This document shows positions 11,662 to 16,175 of a DNA stretch of 16,175 nucleotides, piece after piece. The notes beneath the pieces are model-generated. The model was not told the origin of the DNA. It searched no databases and saw nothing but the letters and a program-made list of their open reading frames with translations. Both the position numbers and the translations under genes were made by a program. The stretch is from assembly GCA_003640385.1 (NCBI GenBank), contig RCAB01000838.1:1-16175 (forward strand), in the 5' to 3' direction. The DNA is from Setaria digitata. Taxonomy: Eukaryota > Nematoda > Chromadorea > Rhabditida > Setariidae. Position 1 is the stretch's first letter. Each line of letters opens with the position of its first letter.

Positions 11662-12266
11662 CATTTCTCTTTCTTTTGGCCAAGGCCAACAATTTCATCA
11701 TTTCATACACAAACTGCAATTATTTCCTCCCCAGGGATAAAAAATTTATCAGCAGAATCATCAAATGAAATAATCCCAATCCCAGATTACACTTTTCTCG
11801 AGAATGATAAGAATAATATAGCAAAACTAAGAGCACCATCAGCACCAGCAACAACAGCACTTTCATTTGTTAATTTTGCGGTTGAAAAAGGATCCAAGCT
11901 AAATGATAATAGAGTTGGGGAATTTCTTAATCTATCAACATTTATCAGCAATCGTCAACATCCAGCAATAATGTTACGGAATAAAATAAACGAAGCAATA
12001 TATGGAAACAATACGGAACATCATTATCATCCTAATAATATCAGTTATATCAACATTAACAATAAGCATGTGCACGATAATTCTTATCATTCTAATATTA
12101 AACAGAGCTATTTTCATTATCCTGCTAAAAATCCTCCTCATTATCACAATTACCATAATTATTATCATAATAGTAATGATAAATCTGATTATAATAATTG
12201 TTGCTCAAGCACTACTGCAATTAGCATGTTGCCTGCATTATTGCAAAATTATATTACAATAGCAGC

Positions 12267-12297
<31 letters not shown>

Positions 12298-12820
12298 GCA
12301 ACAGCAACTATTGCTACTAATGTGCCATCATTATTTACAGCGACATTTATCAAAAATGTGCAATTTTCGAATAATCCTCAAACTAATGAAAATTATTTTG
12401 AAGATTTATGGAGCGATATTGTTGCACCATCAGCTGTTATCATAGATAGTGGACAAAATGTTCCAACAACGACAATTTCTTCTATTCATGCAACAACAAT
12501 AACAGCAACAACTAAAACAATTAGTAATTATCTTACAGTGAAATCATTACCATTTACAGCAACCATACATACAACATCATCAATAACAACAAAAAAACAA
12601 CAACAACAACAACAGCTACAGCAATTGTTTAAATTACATAATCAAACAATACAATTTCATAATAATCAAATTTTATCATTAACAACTACGCCATCATTTT
12701 TGCTGAAACTTTCAACAAAAGCATCAGCACGAGTAATAAATAAGCCTGAAGGAGAAGGAGCAGAAAAGGAAAAAGAAAAGGGAAAGAAAGAAGTTAAAAA
12801 GCCAAATGCTAAAAATTTTG
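10997..12820 (+). CDS. nrx-1: Neurexin exon: giant Thr-rich mucin-like extracellular stalk
   Basis: This exon encodes extracellular stalk between the (unseen) last LNS domain and the membrane of a neurexin, a presynaptic adhesion receptor. It runs from the acceptor TTGCAG to donor G|GTAAGT, with phase 1 at both ends: two bases finish a split codon, then 607 codons, then one base. Counting Leu at 10999 as residue 1, it shows ITPVLPIA near the start, an Ala6-Thr9 run (about 34-48), a Thr/Ile/Ser-rich block (about 95-155), Asp12 (210-221), a His/Asn/Tyr-rich block (341-400), a Cys pair (401-402), Thr10 (424-433), a Gln-rich block, then a Lys/Glu-rich end. At least seven N-X-S/T sequons are present, and dense Ser/Thr suggests O-glycosylation. 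Assignment rests on phase linkage to the transmembrane and EWYV exons, not on domain similarity. A 608-codon stalk is much longer than the Thr-rich stalk of vertebrate neurexins. The internal donor at 11270 suggests most of it is optional. Confidence 0.75.
11098..11142 (+). repeat. Coding triplet repeat, Ala6 then Thr9
   Basis: Six GCA codons are followed by nine ACA codons. Together they form a GCA/ACA microsatellite within the mucin-like stalk, before the internal donor, so it is present in all predicted stalk forms. Confidence 0.9.
11270..11275 (+). promoter_or_regulatory. nrx-1: Alternative splice donor (GTGAGT), phase 1
   Basis: AACG|GTGAGT interrupts a Gly codon after its first base. 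This is the same phase as the end donor at 12821 and matches the acceptor at 14482/14483. Its use would give a short stalk, removing 1,551 nt (517 codons) in frame. The sequence fits the GTRAGT consensus well. Confidence 0.6.
11626..11661 (+). repeat. (GAT)12 coding repeat, poly-Asp
   Basis: Twelve GAT codons, preceded by DDNGNG and followed by HFSFF. This is an acidic run in the stalk that could bind calcium or vary in length between individuals. No function is shown. Confidence 0.9.
11735..11735 (+). promoter_or_regulatory. nrx-1: Candidate internal splice acceptor (phase 1)
   Basis: TATTTCCTCCCCAG ends at 11734, with the exon resuming at GGATAAAA. It has a pyrimidine tract and matches the phase of the donor at 11270, so joining the two keeps frame and creates a Gly codon. 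Nematode acceptors usually have TTTCAG, so this one is weaker than the others in the gene. Confidence 0.35.
12019..12198 (+). other. nrx-1: His/Asn/Tyr-rich segment of the neurexin stalk
   Basis: Eleven His occur in about 60 residues, often spaced as HxH or HxxH (for example EHHYH, KHVHD, PPHYHNYHNYYHN), followed by a CC pair at residues 401-402. Such spacing can bind Zn or Cu in other proteins, but here it is inference. The codons are mainly CAT/AAT/TAT, so composition drift is an alternative explanation. Confidence 0.6.
12268..12297 (+). repeat. (ACA)10 coding repeat, Thr10
   Basis: Ten ACA codons, flanked by GCA and continuing into ACA/GCA alternation. It is the same CAA-type trinucleotide repeat found in the poly-Gln exon but read in another frame. 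Confidence 0.9.
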
Positions 12821-13498
12821 GTAAGTTTGCGAAAAAAAAAAAAAAAAATGGAAAAAAAAATTAAAAAAAAAAAAANTAGCAAAGAATTTGTGCTTTTCTT
12901 TTTTTTTTTTTTTTTTTTTTCATGCTAATATTTTTCTAACAGCTTGTGAAAAATTTTTCCCTTTTTTATATAAACAATTTTCAAAATTTGGGAATTTTTT
13001 TTTTTTAAAAAAAAGGGAAATTTTATTTCTTTAATTAATTTTAAATTGTTTTTTTTTCTTCACTTTTAGCATGCAATTTCTATCGAGAATTTTCGTTTTC
13101 CTGTGTGATTTTGTTACTTCTCTTTTATAACTTTCTTATTCATCCTTATTATAATTTTTCTTTTTTCTTTCTGTTTTATTTCATTCGTAATGGCACCTTT
13201 AAAAAAAAGAAAAAAAAAAGAAAAGTAAATAAAATATAAATAAAAAATTTTATTTTGTTTCCTTTTTTTTTTTTTTTCTACACCAAGAAAACAATTTATA
13301 ATTTAATTTTCGAACAGCAAAGTCATCATTTTGAAATTTTTCTTTTTTCTTGCGAAAAATTTTTCTGAAAAACTTTAAGATATTTCAGATTCCTTTTTTT
13401 TTTTTGATCGGGAGAAGAAAAAAATTAACTAACAGCAAAATTTTTGTTAGTTTTTGAAGATGGCAGTTTCATTTTGATTAGACTAATTAATTAAATTT

Positions 13499-13516
13499 CA
13501 TATATATATATATATG
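13499..13516. repeat. Short palindromic (AT)n microsatellite
   Basis: CATATATATATATATATG, a self-complementary dinucleotide run within the intron. Confidence 0.8.
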
Positions 13517-13765
13517 TAAATGAAACAAAGAAAATTTTTATTTAACGCAAACTTTATTATATTATTTCTTAATCCAACGAAAGAAATCATATCGTACATT
13601 TTGAAAATGTTATTAAACTCTAATAAATAAAAAATTTACATATTTATATAATTTTGATTCTATTTACCGAATCTATTCTATTAAATTTTAAAACAATGTC
13701 AGCATATATTCTTTTTTTGTCCTAAGATTATAATTAAATTATGATTAATATCAAGATTATAATTT

Positions 13766-14424
13766 AACATGAAAAGTGTTGATGTCAAGTCTTGTTTGTT
13801 TATTTGGCGAATGGTTATAGTTGAACATAGAAATGAATGCTTGTTTGGACTAATATTATTATTGTAGAACGTAGAGAAGTGTATTGTTTTGTGTATTTGG
13901 ATAATTTTTATTGTCAAACGTAGAAATGAGCTAGTTTATTTGTCTAACATTGTAACTGAAAGTGGAAAAGAGCCTTATTTGTTCATTTGGCTGATATAGT
14001 TTAACACATTATTGGGCACAGAAATGAGCCTTGTTTGCCTGTTTTGATTAGTTATTATTTTGGAACGTAAAAGTAACCAATTTTAGTTTGCTTATTTAGC
14101 TAATATTATTATTGTTTAACGTCAAAATTAGCCATTTTTTTTTCTTTTTTTTTTTTTTGATTTTGGCTAATAGTGTCGTTGAACATTCAGATGAGCCATT
14201 TATGTTTGTTTGGCTAACATCATAGTTGGATATGAAAATAAGCCTTGTTTGCTTATTTGACTAACATTATTATTGAGCGTAGACGTAAATCATGTTTGTT
14301 TCTTTTTGGCTGATATCATAGTCGTACGTAGAACGAAGTCCTATTTTGCTTTTTCTGGCTAATTTAATTCTCAAGTGTAGATCTGAGCCTTGTTTATTTT
14401 TATTTGGCTAATATGTTTATAGTT
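13766..14424 (+). repeat. Decayed minisatellite, about 13 units of about 50 bp
   Basis: A degenerate unit recurs: start near AACGTAGAAATGAGCC, middle TTGTTTGTTTATTTGGCTAA, end TATTATTATTGTTG. Unit starts lie near 13766, 13823, 13867, 13916 and so on to about 14373. One unit around 14120-14160 is expanded by a poly-T insertion. Copies differ by many substitutions and small indels, so this is an old tandem array. It sits just upstream of the poly-Gln exon. The antisense open frame at 13699-13917 is a by-product of it. Confidence 0.75.
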
Positions 14425-14482
14425 TTATTAGACTGTCAATTTTCCTTTGCCATTCATTTTATAAATGAAATAAAAGTTTCAG
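14413..14482 (+). other. nrx-1: Possible alternative start in frame with the poly-Gln exon
   Basis: An ATG at 14413 reads without stop through the splice acceptor into the next exon. The 23 codons before the junction begin MFIVLLDCQFSFAIHF, moderately hydrophobic but with an Asp and no early positive charge, so a weak signal-peptide candidate. Transcription starting near here would give a short neurexin with only poly-Gln stalk, membrane helix and tail, comparable with gamma-type neurexins. In a 70-nt stretch, an open frame can be chance. Confidence 0.2.
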
Positions 14483-14485
14483 GTG

Positions 14486-14522
<37 letters not shown>

Positions 14523-14676
14523 GCAGCAACAACAATATAAGCCACAACGTATACAAACTACACCTACCGTATCATCAACTTTTCGGCACCGTGTTCGGAC
14601 AACATTAGTAAGTCATACAATATATGCAGTCAGGCCAACTACACCAATGGGTGAACTTATCACAGATACTTCCAAG
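14483..14676 (+). CDS. nrx-1: Neurexin exon: poly-Gln and Pro/Thr juxtamembrane stalk
   Basis: This exon continues the extracellular stalk toward the membrane. It starts after GTTTCAG; two bases complete a Gly codon with the G left by either upstream donor. It then encodes 64 residues: DK, Gln15, a basic Thr/Arg-rich stretch (TTPTVSSTFRHRVRTT), TIYAVRPTTPMGELITDTSK, ending in phase 0 at AAG|GTTTAT. The donor GTTTAT is weaker than GTAAGT, but the phase fits the next exon exactly. There are no cysteines. It is shared by all predicted isoforms. I recognise no domain; the position between Thr-rich stalk and membrane helix is what supports the call. Confidence 0.75.
14491..14535 (+). repeat. (CAA/CAG)15 coding repeat, poly-Gln
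   Basis: Ten CAA, two CAG and three CAA codons lie just after the exon start. The tract is extracellular in the predicted topology and is a likely length polymorphism. Confidence 0.9.
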
Positions 14677-15175
14677 GTTTATTTTCATTCCTTTTTTCTA
14701 TACTTTTCAATATTTTTGCTTTTTTTTCTTTTTTTTTTTTTTTTTTTTTGGGATGAAAAATGAAATCTTTTACTTCAATAAAATTAAATAAACATTAATT
14801 TCTTCAATTTAATGTTTATTTTTTTTTTTTAAATAAAAAGAAAAAAAGAGGAATTGTTTTCCAAAGTGAAATTTTAACTTCAATCAGAAATTAAATAAAC
14901 ATTATCTTTGTTGCCTCACTTCTTAAATTTAATGTTTATTTTTTTAATGAAAGAAATATTTTTGAATATTTTGGAATATTTTTGTTTTTAAATGTTTGAT
15001 TATTTTTCAATATTTGAAATTCCATTTTAAGATAAATTTTCCTAAGGTCATAAAATGTGAAAAAAAAAAAGCGAAATAAATCAGTTTTGCTTTTATAAAA
15101 AATAAAAAAATGTTCTTACAATTTTTTATTTAGCAATTTAAAGTTTATTTAAGTAATTTAAAATAATTTTTATAG
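14677..15175 (+). other. nrx-1: Intron (phase 0) with duplicated inverted repeat
   Basis: It starts GTTTATTT and ends ATAATTTTTATAG, 499 nt in all. The acceptor TTTTATAG is atypical but is followed at once by the conserved-looking juxtamembrane and transmembrane coding sequence. It contains the repeated module at 14772-14941. Confidence 0.8.
14772..14941. repeat. Tandem duplication of an inverted-repeat module
   Basis: The module begins ACTTCAAT at 14772 and again at 14877, about 105 bp apart. In copy one, AAATAAACATTAA (14786-14798) and its complement TTAATGTTTATTT (14809-14821) flank 10 nt. In copy two, 12-base arms at 14893-14904 and 14930-14941 flank 25 nt. The arms are conserved while the loops differ, which may reflect structure or simply recent duplication. 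Confidence 0.75.
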
Positions 15176-15276
15176 GCACCTACTACGCCAACCGATTTTC
15201 CACGTACGGCACTAATTTCAATTGCATCATTATCCGTGATTATTATAATTGCCATTGTTGTCTTCTGTGTATTTAG
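15176..15276 (+). CDS. nrx-1: Neurexin exon: juxtamembrane and transmembrane helix
   Basis: This exon encodes the single membrane-spanning helix. It reads APTTPTDFPRTA in phase 0 after the acceptor, then about 22 hydrophobic residues (LISIASLSV, then an Ile/Val run, ending FCVF). Donor AG|GTAAAT splits an Arg codon in phase 2. The next exon adds Arg-Cys-Arg, a short positive stop-transfer signal that places the N-terminus outside and the C-terminus in the cytoplasm. This type I topology is that of neurexins. The exon is only 33 codons plus two bases. Confidence 0.85.
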
Positions 15277-15561
15277 GTAAATTTTAATTTTTTTTTATCT
15301 CTTCTTTTTTATTTTAATTGCATTAGTTTTACGTAAAAATTTGAAGATATTATTTCGATAATAAAGTTCGCTTGTCTTTTTTTTTTTCTTCTGTTTTGTT
15401 TTGTGAAATTTAAAAAAAAAAAATTCAATAAGGAAGAAATTTAGCAAAGTTTTTGAGAAAAAAACAAATTGAAATTTTATTTAATTTTTGGTTATTTTTT
15501 TTTTTTTCTCTTTCTTTTCATTTTTTGTTTTTTCGTTATTTTTTTTTTTTTTTTTTTGCAG
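15277..15561 (+). other. nrx-1: Intron (phase 2) before the cytoplasmic exon
   Basis: It begins GTAAATTT and ends in a long poly-T tract and TTTTTTTGCAG. It is 285 nt long and otherwise AT-rich filler. Confidence 0.85.
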
Positions 15562-15919
15562 ATGCCGACAAAGTGGTCCATCAACCGATCAGTATCCGAT
15601 GGTTTGCAGTGGTAAGCAATCAGGTTACGCACCAATACCAGCTGAAATGTCACCACCAGTGCTACGTGAAACAGCACGTCAACAACACGTCACTAGTAGC
15701 ACTGGTCCATTCTTTCATAATCGTGTTAATCAGCTTAACGGTTATCAGCCAATTAAAGGTGCTGTTATACCAAATGGTAATAATTCGGCAAATATTAATA
15801 ACAATAATAGTAATAATAATAATAATATTAATATTAATAATAATAGTAATAATATCAAAGGTATGTGTGCATCATCCACAAATGGTAGGAAGAAGGAATT
15901 TAAGGAATGGTATGTTTAG
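15562..15919 (+). CDS. nrx-1: Neurexin last exon: cytoplasmic tail with EWYV PDZ ligand
   Basis: This exon encodes the intracellular tail, which in neurexins recruits PDZ scaffolds (CASK, Mint) and protein 4.1 at the presynaptic membrane. One base completes Arg; then 118 codons run to TAG at 15917-15919. Visible parts are RCRQSGPSTDQYPM at the membrane, GYAPIPAEMSPPVL, an Asn/Ile-rich linker from about 15775 to 15858 coded by AAT repeats, then GRKKEFKEWYV at the end. Vertebrate neurexins end in EYYV and insect ones in EWYV, after a lysine-rich stretch as here. The vertebrate 4.1-binding motif around GSYxVDESRNY is not evident; the DQY near the membrane may be a divergent version. The basic-then-EWYV end, right after a matching helix exon, makes this the firmest call in the window. 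Confidence 0.9.
15778..15858 (+). repeat. AAT-rich coding microsatellite, Asn-rich linker
   Basis: Mainly AAT codons broken by ATT and AGT give an Asn/Ile/Ser linker in the cytoplasmic tail between the Pro-rich part and the PDZ ligand. Probably disordered and variable in length. Confidence 0.85.
15861..15866 (+). promoter_or_regulatory. nrx-1: Possible alternative donor inside the last exon (AAAG|GTATGT)
   Basis: A near-consensus donor lies just before the basic PDZ-ligand segment, in phase 1. Joining it to the acceptor-like TTTCTATTATAG ending at 16074 would give a Val codon and then TGA, replacing the final 18 residues or so with a tail ending IKV. Use is speculative; the EWYV end argues that the site is normally ignored. 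Confidence 0.3.
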
Positions 15920-16175
15920 CAAATCATTTATTTATTTACCATGCTTGATTCTTGATACTAGATAGTATTGCAATTTTATGTTGAAAAAAAAAAATAATTT
16001 TAAGAAAAATCCTAAAAGAAAAGAAAACATAAAAAATTATTCATTGTTTTTTTTTTTTTTTTTTTCTATTATAGTATGAATCTGGAAAAAAAATTTCTTT
16101 TTTTTTTTTTCTTAGAACATTTTTAATTTTAAATTTTACTTTTGAATTGATGAGTTAAAAAAAAAAAAAAAAAAA
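15920..16175 (+). other. nrx-1: 3' UTR or downstream flank of neurexin
   Basis: AT-rich sequence after the stop. ATTTATTTATTTA at 15926-15938 gives three overlapping ATTTA pentamers, the form of an AU-rich mRNA-decay element, although base composition makes this less telling. I find no AATAAA; the true poly-A site may lie beyond the window or use a variant signal. The window ends in 19 A (16157-16175). Confidence 0.55.

Larger units (their letters stand above)
11270..11734 (+). other. nrx-1: Possible exitron (in-frame optional intron within the stalk exon)
   Basis: The 465-nt piece starts with GTGAGT and ends with TTTCCTCCCCAG. It is a multiple of three, has phase 1 at both ends, and has no in-frame stop. 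Its Thr codons are mainly ACT, while ACA dominates before it and later in the exon. It carries the Thr/Ile/Ser block and Asp12. It may be always coding, always spliced, or regulated. The lack of stops over 155 codons in such AT-rich DNA favours at least some coding use. Confidence 0.4.
12821..14482 (+). other. nrx-1: Intron (phase 1) between stalk exons
   Basis: It begins GTAAGTTT after AAAATTTTG and ends AAAAGTTTCAG. The reading frame would run on from the exon only to a TAA at 12862-12864, so retained intron would give a stalk without a membrane anchor. The intron holds poly-T runs, an N at 12876, an (AT)n palindrome at 13499-13516, and the decayed minisatellite at 13766-14424. Confidence 0.8.

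Noticed and set aside
11270..12262. Plus-strand Leu- and Ile-rich frames (11270-11581 and 12002-12262)
   Set aside because: Out-of-frame shadows of the Thr- and His/Asn-rich stalk codons.
13069..13230. Possible cryptic exon after TTCACTTTTAG at 13069
   Set aside because: Phase 1 entry gives an open, hydrophobic frame of about 50 codons, but it ends in poly-Lys and I find no good donor in the right phase, so inclusion in the neurexin transcript is not supported.
13699..13917. Minus-strand 72-residue open frame
   Set aside because: It lies in the decayed minisatellite and has no family resemblance.
15453..15965. Alternative plus-strand frame across the last exon (170 residues)
   Set aside because: It is a frame-shifted reading of the cytoplasmic exon. 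The frame ending in EWYV fits the upstream phase 2 junction and the family C-terminus.
1..16175. tRNA, rRNA, transposase, reverse transcriptase or CRISPR
   Set aside because: I looked for tRNA box patterns, long coding frames of mobile elements and regular spaced repeats and saw none; the only tandem array is the degenerate 50-bp minisatellite.

Overview
This window looks like part of a very AT-rich invertebrate nuclear genome, most probably a nematode (possibly a spirurid or filarial-type worm; this is inference). The evidence is long introns packed with poly-T and poly-A tracts, GT..AG introns with acceptors such as TTTCAG and TTTGCAG, and a neurexin-type C-terminus. Nothing looks bacterial: there are no operons, ribosome-binding sites, insertion sequences or CRISPR arrays.

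I can support one gene, on the + strand: the 3' end of a neurexin (nrx-1-like). Four exons with matching phases can be joined: 10997-12820 (giant Thr-rich, mucin-like stalk), 14483-14676 (poly-Gln and proline/threonine juxtamembrane stalk), 15176-15276 (transmembrane helix) and 15562-15919 (cytoplasmic tail ending in EWYV and a stop). Intron phases are 1 (entering the first), 1, 0 and 2. Together they encode 824 residues plus one split codon. The LNS/EGF ectodomain exons expected upstream are not in the window. Positions 1-10996 are best read as one partial intron of at least 11 kb.

The most interesting region is the stalk. It has two phase-1 splice donors (11270 and 12821) and an internal phase-1 acceptor (11734/11735), all at codons of the form G|G-. 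The 1,551-nt part (517 codons) between the two donors can therefore be skipped whole, or its first 465 nt (155 codons) removed, without changing the frame. Threonine codon choice changes from ACA to ACT inside that 465-nt piece and back to ACA later. The optional segment carries Thr, Asp, His/Asn/Tyr and Gln tracts and at least seven N-glycosylation sequons.

Two places could be starts of short neurexin forms lacking the LNS domains. One is a CpG-rich island with three TTGCGCC repeats at about 9290-9560, inside the large intron. The other is an in-frame ATG at 14413 just before the poly-Gln exon. Both are inference only.

The rest is intron: homopolymer runs up to 33 nt, a perfect 36-bp AT-rich palindrome (3869-3904), a decayed minisatellite of about 13 units of about 50 bp (13766-14424), and a duplicated inverted-repeat module (14772-14941). 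Two ambiguous bases (2446 and 12876) sit next to poly-A runs. The window starts and ends close to homopolymers, which suggests it may be a short contig broken at such tracts.
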